41,329 nt of DNA, from positions 1 through 41,329 of the forward strand of contig JAJZJW010000017.1 in assembly GCA_021809845.1 (NCBI GenBank), written 5' to 3'. A model generated the notes under the pieces. The model worked only from the letters and a program-made list of their open reading frames with translations, was not told where the DNA came from and did not search any database. Numbering within the stretch: the first letter of the stretch is position 1; the number at the start of each line of letters is the position of its first letter. A program made the translations under genes and the position numbers. Of the stretch, positions 33,034 to 41,269 are shown piece by piece. This DNA comes from a bacterium. Its GTDB lineage: Bacteria; SZUA-79; Acidulodesulfobacterales; Acidulodesulfobacteraceae.

Positions 33034-36000
33034 ATGAAACTTAAATATATTGAACTGCAAGGATTTAAAACTTTTCCCGACAGAGTTAAAATACAGTTTG
33101 ATGAAAAGATTAGCGTCATTGTGGGACCTAATGGTTGTGGCAAGAGTAATATCGTTGATGCAATCAGGTTTATCGCAGGAGAACAAAATTTAAAAGAATT
33201 GCGACTTAAGAATATGAATGAGCTTGTGTTCAACGGTTCAGCTTCAAACTCAAAAAAAGCCTCTACGGTTGCAGTTGCGAAAGGTTTGTTTTTGAACGAT
33301 GGCGAAATTGATTTCAAATATAAAGATTTTTCAGAAATTGCAGCGGAAAGAAGGCATTTTAAAGACGGAGAAAGCGAATACAGGCTTAACGGCATTATTG
33401 TACCATACAGGGAGTATGTCAATTTTTTTATTGAAAGCGGAATATCATTCAAATTTTATTCCATTCTAGACCCTCTAAAGATAAGTTCTATATTAAATTA
33501 TAAACCTGAAGAGATGAGATTGCTCTTTGAGGAAGCATCAGGGGTTATAAAATTCAAAAACCAAAAAAAAATTGCTTTAAGAAAATTAGAGAATACAAAT
33601 GCAAATTTAGCTCGAATTAAAGACATTTACAGCGAGGTCGAAAAACAAGAAAAGACTTTAAAGACGCAATCGGAAGAACTGGAAAGGTATAAGAAAATAA
33701 GCGAAGAAAAAAGATATTGCGAATTTATTTTATATGATAGGGCAAGAAGTAAGGCAAATTCAACTATAGATGAAAATAAAAAGGCTGTCGATAAATTTAG
33801 TGCTGCGGGCCAAAATCTTGATAATCAATTAATTTTAAATGAAAATTCAATAATAAAAGAAAAAACCTATTTTAATGAACTTAATGAAAAATTTAAACTT
33901 AGGACCGATAGCAAAAATAAATTTATTATAGAAATATCCGGAATGAATTCGGACATGCAGCATGCCGAAGAAAAATTATCAATGTTACATACAGAAAAAA
34001 TAAAGAAAGACAATGAATTAAAGGAAAGCGAAACTTTTAAAAACAGAAATATTTTAAGATTAGAGGAGTTAAAACATAAAAAAGAGGAATTTGAATCAGC
34101 ATTTAAAAAAAATAAAGAGGCGGCATCATCTATAAACGATGAAATAAAGCAAAAGAAAAAATATTTGGAAGAAATAAAAAATGAGCTCGAAATACTGAAC
34201 GATGAAATTTTAATAGCTGTCGAACGCTCTCAGATGCTAAATAATAAAATATCATTTAACCAAAAAAATATTGCAGCTTATTCTTCGAGAATTTCAAATT
34301 ACATACAGTTAATAAATAAGCTTAAAGAAGAGATAGAAGTCGATGAAAGTTTGCTGAGTTCAAAAAATAATATAGCAAACAGTATAGCGCACACATTAAA
34401 CGCATTAGAAGACAAATTAAGATTAAAAAATAATGAAGCAGGTATAGCCGCTAAACAAGCAGAAGAATTAAGATGCATATACGGTAAATACGAAAAAGAA
34501 TTGATAGGATTAAAATCGCATGAATCAAGATTGTTAGAGTTGTTAGAACAGCATGAAGGTTTTTCCGAGGGTTCAAAAAAACTTTTAGACAAATCAGACG
34601 AATTTAATATATTGGGAAGTATAGGCGATATTTTAGAAGTTTCAGACGGATATGAAAAAATAATATGGGAAGCGGCAGGCGATAAATTAGAAACAATATT
34701 AATTGCGGATATTAAGGATGCAAAAAATGCAGCAGAATATTTAAATTTAAATGACTCCGGCTCAGCTAAATTATTTATCTTAAAGAATGCCGTCATTAAT
34801 AATAATAGTTATGATGCCGGCGACGGTACTACAGGCGATAAAATTAAAAACTTAATTGACAACTTAAAGCTGCTGCCGCTAAAAGATAAAATTAAAATAA
34901 ATTTTACCTTGAAGCATAAAGACAATACAGGCATTAACAACAACAATAATAGCGAAAATAATATAACGATTTCGGAAAATCAAGATGATAAGAATAACAA
35001 CGATAAAGAAAATAAAGACGATGTCCCGTTTGATTTAACATTTCACAATGCCATAATTGAAAAGTTAGCTGTTAATTTCTATTATGCAGAGAATACCGAT
35101 TTAGTATTTGATTACATAAATAATAAAGGTTGTTTTCCGGAAATTAATATTATTTCGAAGGACGGAACTATTTTTTTATCATCCGGATTTATTAAGGCGG
35201 GAAAGGATAAAAAAACTGAAAATGAAAATATTTTATTAAATAAAAATAAATTAGTGCAATTAAAAGCAAATATTTCTACGGCGGAATATCTTCTTAATCA
35301 AAAAAAATCCGAAATTTTAATTAAAGAAAATATCATAAAAGAAATAAATGAAGAGACGGAAAACATAAAAGTAGCCCTTCAATCTGATAAAATCCGGAAG
35401 ATAACTGAAGAAAATGATATAAAACATATAAATGGACGTATAACCAAGTCTAAAGAAAGATTAAATATTCTTAAAAAAGAACTTGAAAATATACTGGCAG
35501 ATAAGAATAAGCTTGATGATGAAATCAATCAATCTCGTTACGAGTTGGAAAGCATAGAATCAATTTTAGCAGAGCAGAATATCCAAAAAAAGAAACTTGA
35601 CATAAAATTAATAGCTCAGGAAAACGAATGTGAGGAAACAAAAGAACAGGAGGTAAAATTAAGGATTGAATTGTCATCGTCTGAAAATAATCTTCTGCAT
35701 CTTGCTCAAGAAATAAAAAATATTGAATCGGGTATTAAAAGCGGAATTTTCAGGTATAATAAGATAAAAAATGAAATAGATGATTTAAATAAAACCGTTG
35801 AGGCAATTAAAGAAAACATTTTAGTTAAAAAAAATAAAATTGACGAACTTAATATAAAATTAATTAAAATTAGTGATGATATAAAAGAGCTTGATTCTGA
35901 TTTAGAAAAAATAAAATTTACTATTGAAGAAAAAAATTTAATTTCAGAAAAATTAAGACGAGAAAAAAATGATATCGAAAAGAAAATAGAAAATTCATTA

Positions 36001-36855
36001 ACATATATTCAAATGTTTGAAGAAAAACTTAATGAGCTAAATGTTTACGGTTTTATAGACGAAGAAACAGAAAAATATGTTAGTATACTTAAAGCAACAG
36101 ACGATAAATTTTACGTTCTTAATGATTCTGAGCTTAAAAAGACTATTATAAAACTTAAAAATGAAATGGATGCTGCAGGTAATATTAATATGAATGCAGC
36201 CGAAGAGTATGCAGAAGTATTAAACCGCCTAAGCTTTTTATCGTCGCAAAACAATGACTTAAATGAATCAATAAAATCATTAGAAAATATAATAAAAAAA
36301 TTAGACGCTGTTTCAAGAGAAAAATTTAATTCCGATATGAATAAATTTAGAGAGAAGTTTAATGAGCTTTTTAATTATTTATTTGGCGGAGGGCATGCCG
36401 ATATAGTAAGCGTGAGGCATAAAAGTTCGCTTGCCGCCGGCAATATGGACGAGGAAAACTCTTTATCGGTTCACATTATGCCGCTAAGCGATATAAACAG
36501 CGGCAGTGCAGCAGCAGATGCTGCAGGAATAGAAATAAATGTGCAGATACCGGGAAAGAAATTATCCGGGCTTAATCTTCTGTCGCAGGGCGAAAAGGTA
36601 CTTGTAACGGTTAGCCTTATTTTTGCTATTTTCTTAGTAAAAAAAAGTCCGTTTTGTGTTATAGACGAAGTTGATGCACCATTAGACGATGCAAATAATG
36701 CAAGATTTAATAAATTAATAAAAGAGGTTTCTAATTCATCGCAGATTATTATTGTTACTCACAATAAGAAAACTATGGAAATAGGCAGTCATATTTTTGG
36801 AATTACGGCTAGAGAACCGGGTGTTTCCAAGGTTGTTTCCGTAACTATTAATTAA
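33034..36855 (+). CDS. smc: Chromosome partition ATPase SMC
   Basis: Forms the SMC-ScpAB condensin ring. The ATG at 33034 (1273 residues) gives the canonical MKLKYIELQGFKTFPDRV. A longer in-frame start inside rsmE is rejected. Walker A is GPNGCGKSN (31-39), followed by VDAIRFIAGEQN. Two long coiled coils flank a hinge (roughly 500-720) that contains an Asn/Asp/Lys-rich insertion (about 630-666). The signature is LSQGE (from 1183), where LSGGE is usual, and Walker B is FCVIDEVDAPLDDAN (D1211, E1212). Lengths of 1150-1200 are typical, so it is long. It lies 25 bases after rsmE. Confidence 0.95.
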   Translation: MKLKYIELQGFKTFPDRVKIQFDEKISVIVGPNGCGKSNIVDAIRFIAGEQNLKELRLKNMNELVFNGSASNSKKASTVAVAKGLFLNDGEIDFKYKDFSEIAAERRHFKDGESEYRLNGIIVPYREYVNFFIESGISFKFYSILDPLKISSILNYKPEEMRLLFEEASGVIKFKNQKKIALRKLENTNANLARIKDIYSEVEKQEKTLKTQSEELERYKKISEEKRYCEFILYDRARSKANSTIDENKKAVDKFSAAGQNLDNQLILNENSIIKEKTYFNELNEKFKLRTDSKNKFIIEISGMNSDMQHAEEKLSMLHTEKIKKDNELKESETFKNRNILRLEELKHKKEEFESAFKKNKEAASSINDEIKQKKKYLEEIKNELEILNDEILIAVERSQMLNNKISFNQKNIAAYSSRISNYIQLINKLKEEIEVDESLLSSKNNIANSIAHTLNALEDKLRLKNNEAGIAAKQAEELRCIYGKYEKELIGLKSHESRLLELLEQHEGFSEGSKKLLDKSDEFNILGSIGDILEVSDGYEKIIWEAAGDKLETILIADIKDAKNAAEYLNLNDSGSAKLFILKNAVINNNSYDAGDGTTGDKIKNLIDNLKLLPLKDKIKINFTLKHKDNTGINNNNNSENNITISENQDDKNNNDKENKDDVPFDLTFHNAIIEKLAVNFYYAENTDLVFDYINNKGCFPEINIISKDGTIFLSSGFIKAGKDKKTENENILLNKNKLVQLKANISTAEYLLNQKKSEILIKENIIKEINEETENIKVALQSDKIRKITEENDIKHINGRITKSKERLNILKKELENILADKNKLDDEINQSRYELESIESILAEQNIQKKKLDIKLIAQENECEETKEQEVKLRIELSSSENNLLHLAQEIKNIESGIKSGIFRYNKIKNEIDDLNKTVEAIKENILVKKNKIDELNIKLIKISDDIKELDSDLEKIKFTIEEKNLISEKLRREKNDIEKKIENSLTYIQMFEEKLNELNVYGFIDEETEKYVSILKATDDKFYVLNDSELKKTIIKLKNEMDAAGNINMNAAEEYAEVLNRLSFLSSQNNDLNESIKSLENIIKKLDAVSREKFNSDMNKFREKFNELFNYLFGGGHADIVSVRHKSSLAAGNMDEENSLSVHIMPLSDINSGSAAADAAGIEINVQIPGKKLSGLNLLSQGEKVLVTVSLIFAIFLVKKSPFCVIDEVDAPLDDANNARFNKLIKEVSNSSQIIIVTHNKKTMEIGSHIFGITAREPGVSKVVSVTIN

Positions 36856-36996
36856 AATAATTAAATAGTTAACTATTTAATTATTAATATCGCAATTCAT
36901 AATTCAATAATTAGAGAAAATCTGAACTAGTTATTGTAATAAAAATAAATAAGCATAGTGTTGTTTAACTTATATTAAAAAAAGGAGTTTTCAAAA

Positions 36997-37908
36997 ATGA
37001 AAATTTTTGATAAATTTAAAAACTTTAGTCAGGCATTAAAAAAAACTAAAAATAGCATTTCCGAAAAGATAAATTCTATATTCAGTTCCTCAAAACTTGA
37101 CGATAATTATTTAGAAAAAATAGAGGAAGTTTTAATAACATCGGATATTTCTTTCGAAGCATCAAGCGAAATAATAGAAGATTTAAAAAAAATGGTTGCA
37201 AAGGAAAAAGAATTGAATCCCGATAAAATTCAGAACGCCTTGAAGGAAGTCATTAAAGATAAAATATCTAAAGATTTTTCTCCTATTGCTCTTAATAATA
37301 AAAAAACAATATTCTTAATTGTCGGAGTAAACGGCGCAGGCAAAACAACGACTGTTGGAAAATTGGCGAATTTTTATAAGAATGAAGGAAAAAATGTTTT
37401 AATTGCGGCTTGTGATACATTCAGAGCGGCAGGCACGGAACAGATGGAAATATGGGGAAAAAAAACAGATATTCCGGTAGTAGTCGGGAAAGAGAACCAA
37501 GACCCCGCCTCGGTAGCCCATGATGCTTCTATAATGCTTAAAGAAAAAGATTTTGATGTTTTATTAGTCGATACGGCAGGAAGGCTTCACAATAAAAAAC
37601 ATTTGATGGATGAACTTGCTAAAATTAAAAGGACCATTTCTAAAGCTGCCGGAATTCTGCCGCAAGAAACTCTTATCGTTATAGACGCCAGTTTAGGACA
37701 GAATTCTATTGCGCAGATAGAACAGTTTAAAAAATTAATAGATGTTTCAGGTATAATAATAACCAAGCTTGACGGTTCTGCAAAAGGCGGTATAATCATA
37801 GATGCAATTTCAAAATTAAACCTTCCTGTCAGGTTTATAGGAACAGGCGAAACAATGGATGATATATCAGAATTTTCATCTGAAATGTTTGTTGATAATA
37901 TTTTTTAA
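36997..37908 (+). CDS. ftsY: Signal recognition particle receptor FtsY
   Basis: GTPase receptor that brings SRP-ribosome complexes to SecYEG. The 303-residue product is the short NG-domain form without the long acidic A domain of E. coli. The N domain is at about 1-100. G motifs: GVNGAGKTTTVGKLA (P-loop 110-118), DTFRAAGTEQME, DTAGRLHNKKHLMDEL, TKLDGSAKGG, and the closing GTGETMDDISEF. AAAGGAG lies before the ATG. It follows smc after 141 AT-rich bases, a pairing common in bacteria. Confidence 0.97.
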   Translation: MKIFDKFKNFSQALKKTKNSISEKINSIFSSSKLDDNYLEKIEEVLITSDISFEASSEIIEDLKKMVAKEKELNPDKIQNALKEVIKDKISKDFSPIALNNKKTIFLIVGVNGAGKTTTVGKLANFYKNEGKNVLIAACDTFRAAGTEQMEIWGKKTDIPVVVGKENQDPASVAHDASIMLKEKDFDVLLVDTAGRLHNKKHLMDELAKIKRTISKAAGILPQETLIVIDASLGQNSIAQIEQFKKLIDVSGIIITKLDGSAKGGIIIDAISKLNLPVRFIGTGETMDDISEFSSEMFVDNIF

Positions 37909-38225
37909 ATATTTTTTTATATATTTAGATTTGATTTTATAGCTTAATTCTTATATTATATTCAAAAAATAGCAGTCTATTTTAAAAAAATTGGCGCACA
38001 GATACATATCATATATTTACAGGTCAACTACCCTGTCTTAACGGACGGAGCTTGTATTGTGAGATACGACGCAAGAGTTGATAAGGGAGATTATATGATT
38101 TTTAGATGAATATTTACGCTCTATTATTCAGTATATATTTATGGGTTATATGCGATAATAAATAAAAATTACACTAAAAGAGAAAATTTTATCAAAATAA
38201 ATTTTATTTAAGGATATTAACAATA
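37909..38225 (+). other. Non-coding ftsY-purM spacer with a structured element
   Basis: This 317-base spacer has no credible gene. It carries a structured segment resembling an IS200/IS605-type end (38022-38081) and, before purM, an AAGGAT ribosome-binding site (38210-38215). The rest is AT-rich. The block around 38020-38090 is visibly richer in G and C than its surroundings, consistent with inserted DNA. Confidence 0.7.
38022..38081 (-). mobile_element. IS200/IS605-like right-end remnant (solitary, three-way structure)
   Basis: On the + strand TCAACTACCC-TGTC-TTAAC-GGACGGAGCTTGT (38024-38055) resembles the reverse complement of IS200/IS605 right ends, which commonly finish in a hairpin followed by GGGTAGTT(G)A. 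An outer stem TCAACT/AGTTGA (38024-38029 with 38076-38081) encloses two hairpins: CTGTC/GACGG, and CTT-GTAT...ATAC...AAG (38051-38075). No tnpA or tnpB is nearby. The family match is from memory of the motif, not a search. Confidence 0.4.
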
Positions 38226-39317
38226 ATGGATTATAAAAATGCGGGTGTAGATATAGAAGCCGGAAAAATTGCGGTTAATTCAATTTCAAATATAGTAAAA
38301 GGTACATTTAGAGATGAAGTTGTAGATAATTTCGGAGCATTTGGTTCCTTATTCTCCCTTTCAAACTTAATTTTAAAATACAAAGAGCCTATTTTAGTTT
38401 CAGGCACCGATGGTGTGGGAACAAAACTAAAAATAGCTTTTGACACAAATAAACATGATACGATAGGACTTGACCTTGTAGCTATGGGTGTTAATGATAT
38501 TGCCTGTCTTGGAGCGGAACCGCTTTTTTTCTTAGATTATATTTCCACCTCTAAGTTAAATCCTGCGGCTATAAAAGAAATTATTACAGGTATTGCTGAA
38601 GGATGCAAAATTGCAGGTTGTTCGTTAATAGGCGGAGAAATGGCAGAAATGCCATCTTTTTATACAAATAACGAATACGACCTTGCAGGATTTGCTGTCG
38701 GCATAGTTGACAAAAATTCGGTTATAAACGGTTTTAACATTAAAGAAGGCGATTCTATCATAGGCATTGCTTCAAGCGGTTTACATTCAAACGGCTATTC
38801 CTTAGCGCGTAAAATAGTATTTGATTTAATGTCTTTAAATATTAATGATAAATTTTTAAGCGATGGTACAACGTTGGCAGATGCTTTATTGGAGCCGACT
38901 ATTATATATTCAGGTCTCGTTGGCAAATTGGTAGAAAAATTTGAAGGAAGACTAAATATTAAAGGCGTAGCGCATATTACCGGAGGTGGCATTCCTGAAA
39001 ATCTGGCAAGGATTGTACCGGATGGGGTAATAGCCGAAATTGATAAAAATTCATGGCAACCGCCTGAGATTTTTAATATACTAAAAGAAAACGGAAAAAT
39101 AGAGGAAGCTGAATTCTATAAAGTTTTTAATTGCGGAATAGGCATGATAATAGTAGTCAGTAAAGATTTGGAAGATGGAGTTATTAACTTTATAAATAAT
39201 TTTAACAAGTTGAATTTTATAGGCAGCCGAAATAAAAAATTATATAGAGCATTTAAAATAGGTAATATTGTTAAACCTGAGCATATAAGAACTGAGCTCA
39301 AGGTAAAATTTATCTAG
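38226..39317 (+). CDS. purM: Phosphoribosylformylglycinamidine cyclo-ligase (AIR synthetase)
   Basis: Makes aminoimidazole ribotide from FGAM with ATP, step five of purine synthesis. The 363-residue protein has YKNAGVDIEAG at the N-terminus, LVSGTDGVGTKLKIAF, DLVAMGVNDIACLGAEPLFFLDYI, IGGEMAEMPSFY, GIASSGLHSNGYSL, and VAHITGGGIPENLARIVP, all PurM hallmarks. AAGGAT precedes the ATG. It pairs with purN 170 bases downstream. Confidence 0.97.
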   Translation: MDYKNAGVDIEAGKIAVNSISNIVKGTFRDEVVDNFGAFGSLFSLSNLILKYKEPILVSGTDGVGTKLKIAFDTNKHDTIGLDLVAMGVNDIACLGAEPLFFLDYISTSKLNPAAIKEIITGIAEGCKIAGCSLIGGEMAEMPSFYTNNEYDLAGFAVGIVDKNSVINGFNIKEGDSIIGIASSGLHSNGYSLARKIVFDLMSLNINDKFLSDGTTLADALLEPTIIYSGLVGKLVEKFEGRLNIKGVAHITGGGIPENLARIVPDGVIAEIDKNSWQPPEIFNILKENGKIEEAEFYKVFNCGIGMIIVVSKDLEDGVINFINNFNKLNFIGSRNKKLYRAFKIGNIVKPEHIRTELKVKFI

Positions 39318-39408
39318 AATAAAAAATTTTTGTATTTATAGTCAGAAGATATTTTAACCATATTATATTTATATATTTTTATATATTATAAATTTATAAT
39401 TTATACAT

Positions 39409-39414
39409 TATAAT
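39409..39414 (+). promoter_or_regulatory. Possible -10 element of purN
   Basis: TATAAT in the 170-base purM-purN spacer, giving a predicted start near 39421. The leader would then contain an imperfect 7-bp stem, TTTGTGC/GCGCAAA (39422-39428 with 39446-39452), and a short ORF (39453-39491). No -35 stands out. Confidence 0.35.
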
Positions 39415-39452
39415 ATTCGCGTTTGTGCGTTAACGGTGAATAGGAGCGCAAA

Positions 39453-39491
39453 TTGAATAAATGTTTATTTAAAATAAAAATCAAAATATGA
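39453..39491 (+). CDS. Possible 12-codon leader ORF overlapping purN
   Basis: TTG start with TAGGAG (39441-39446) six bases upstream, encoding MNKCLFKIKIKI and ending in TGA at 39489-39491. It overlaps the purN ATG as ATGA. purN itself has no Shine-Dalgarno, so ribosomes ending the leader could re-initiate at purN. The ribosome-binding site lies partly in the right arm of a 7-bp stem (39422-39452), which could gate it. Signals seen; function inferred. Confidence 0.35.
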   Translation: MNKCLFKIKIKI

Positions 39492-40132
39492 AAAATTATC
39501 ATAAAAATATAATAATACTCGCTTCAGGCAATGGAACAAATGCTATTAATATAATTAATCATTTTTCAAATAAAAATACCTTATCCGATTCTGATTTATT
39601 TAATATTAGCATTAAGGCATTAGTATGTAATAACCTTGACGCTCCGGTAATAAATAAAGTAAAAAATATAAATAATGATATAAAGTTATGCTGTATTCCT
39701 TTTAATAAAACAGCCGAAAGAATTTTATTTGAAGAAGAATTATCAGGTATAGTCGATGAATATAAAATTGATTATATTATACTTGCAGGTTTTATGAAGA
39801 TATTGTCTGATGATTTTGTATTAAAAAATTTAAATAAAATAATAAACATTCATCCTTCGTTATTGCCGGCCTTTAAAGGAAAAAATGCTATTAAAGATGC
39901 TTTTGATTATGGAGTAAAAGTAACCGGCGTTACTGTGCATTTTGTAATACCGGCAATAGATTCCGGTCCGATAATACTTCAGGAGCCGGTTTTCATTGAA
40001 GAAAGCGATACTGTTGAATTTTTAGAAGAAAAAATTCATAAATTAGAACATAAAATTTACATTAAAGCCCTTGAGATAGTTTTGTTGGAAAAAATAAAAA
40101 TTGTAGATAATAAAGTAAAAATATTTGAATAA
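39488..40132 (+). CDS. purN: Phosphoribosylglycinamide formyltransferase
   Basis: Transfers formyl from 10-formyl-THF to GAR in purine synthesis. The 214-residue product has the substrate loop LASGNGTNAINII (8-23), YIILAGFMKILSDDFV, the catalytic set N120, H122 (INIHPSLLPAFKG) and D158 (AIDSGPIILQEP), and VTGVTVHFV. The ATG at 39488 is preceded only by AAAATAAAAATCAAAAT, without a ribosome-binding site, but overlaps a short upstream ORF that has one. It follows purM in the common order. Confidence 0.95.
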   Translation: MKNYHKNIIILASGNGTNAINIINHFSNKNTLSDSDLFNISIKALVCNNLDAPVINKVKNINNDIKLCCIPFNKTAERILFEEELSGIVDEYKIDYIILAGFMKILSDDFVLKNLNKIINIHPSLLPAFKGKNAIKDAFDYGVKVTGVTVHFVIPAIDSGPIILQEPVFIEESDTVEFLEEKIHKLEHKIYIKALEIVLLEKIKIVDNKVKIFE

Positions 40133-40146
40133 CAATCAATATATAG

Positions 40147-40192
40147 TGGAGATTTTGACATACTCCCAATAACAAGTAAAGTTATTTGTTTT
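40147..40192 (-). mobile_element. Second IS200/IS605-like end remnant
   Basis: TTTTGACATACTCCC (40153-40167) followed by AATAAC-AAGTAAA-GTTATT (stem 6 bp, loop 7, 40168-40186) and a downstream GGGA (about 40196-40199) resembles the reverse complement of IS605/IS1341-type ends (hairpin, then GGGAGxATGTCAA). No transposase ORF is present. It lies between the convergent purN and response-regulator genes. Recognised from motif memory only. Confidence 0.4.
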
Positions 40193-40202
40193 ACGGGACA
40201 GG

Positions 40203-40243
40203 CAGTAATTTGTAATTATTAGGATAGCTACTATAAATTACTG
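40203..40243. repeat. 9-bp inverted repeat between convergent genes
   Basis: CAGTAATTT (40203-40211) and AAATTACTG (40235-40243) are perfect complements around a 23-base loop. It may be a shared transcription end for purN and the opposing regulator, although no T-tract follows, or part of the adjacent mobile-element relic. Confidence 0.4.
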
Positions 40244-40302
40244 TAAATGCAATAATTTTAAGCATCGATATATCATGCAGAACTGCAAAAATGAAAAAAT
40301 TA

Positions 40303-41055
40303 CTAATCTTCGTTGATAAATCTGTAACCCGCGCCTCTTATAGTGTCTATGAATTTAACGGTTCCATCTATTTCAATGTTTGAGCGGAGTCTGCGGATAT
40401 GCACATCTACTGTTCTTGGTTCAACAAATGAATCATTCCCCCATATGTTGTCTAATAATTTTTCTCTTGAAAAAACTTCCCCTGCGTAAGTCATTAAAAA
40501 TACAAGTAGTTTGAATTCTGTAGGACTAAGTTTTATTTCCTGGTTTTTAACAGTTACGCTATGCTTTGGTACATTAACGGCTATATTTTTAAAAGTAAAT
40601 TCACTTTGTTTTGAAAACTTCTTTATGTTGTCTTCTATGTCAATTAGACGATTTGACGTATTTATATATGTCCTTCTGAAGATGGCTCTTATTCTTGCAA
40701 CAAGTTCATTTACTGAAAAAGGTTTCGTCATATAGTCTTCTCCGCCGGCTTCAAATCCTAAGATTTTGTCCACCTCTTCCTGTTTAGCAGATAAAAATAT
40801 AATGGGGATCGAACTGATTGTGCTATTTGCTTTAATTCGTTTGCAAACCTCGTATCCCGTTAAATCGGGCAGCATTAAATCAAGTATAATTAAATCAGGC
40901 TTTGTTAATTCGGCGAAATGTATGCCGTCGTAACCGTTTAAAGCAAATTGAATATTGTAGCCATCTTTTGCAAGATTGTATTTTAATAATTCTATAAGAT
41001 CTATTTCATCGTCTATTACTAATATATTGCCTTTTATAGAATTATCGTTTGTCAT
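40303..41055 (-). CDS. PhoB/OmpR-type two-component response regulator
   Basis: A 250-residue DNA-binding regulator. The receiver domain (about 10-125) has the acidic pair D15-D16, phosphoacceptor D59 in IILDLMLPDLTG, the switch Ser in FLSAKQEE, and the conserved Lys in DYMTKPFS. The C-terminal winged helix (about 150-247) shows LSPTEFKLLVFLM, VFSREKLLDNIWG, and RTVDVHIRRLRSNIE followed by IDTIRGAGYRF. It resembles PhoB or RegX3-like regulators, but no phosphate genes are near. It is the only - strand gene here and has no adjacent histidine kinase in the window. There is no clear Shine-Dalgarno, and a TATAAC lies just upstream. Confidence 0.92.
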   Translation of the reverse strand: MTNDNSIKGNILVIDDEIDLIELLKYNLAKDGYNIQFALNGYDGIHFAELTKPDLIILDLMLPDLTGYEVCKRIKANSTISSIPIIFLSAKQEEVDKILGFEAGGEDYMTKPFSVNELVARIRAIFRRTYINTSNRLIDIEDNIKKFSKQSEFTFKNIAVNVPKHSVTVKNQEIKLSPTEFKLLVFLMTYAGEVFSREKLLDNIWGNDSFVEPRTVDVHIRRLRSNIEIDGTVKFIDTIRGAGYRFINED

Positions 41056-41269
41056 AGAATTTAATGAGTTATAATAATGGTATTTAATTCTTTTTAAAAT
41101 ACATTAATTTTATTTTAAAACAAAATTTTATCATTGTCAAATTTTTATCGATTTTTGTGCTGTTTGTATTATTTGTATGCTCAATGAATCCTAAAGTTCG
41201 TGATTCCCTAATTTGCCGATAGAAACTTAACTAAAAACTAAAAAACTCCTTTATTTATCTGCTTTTCAG

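Noticed and set aside
34299-34796. 165-codon - strand frame inside smc
   Set aside because: Antisense shadow of the SMC coiled coil and hinge; Ser/Asn/Leu-rich translation without a start signal.
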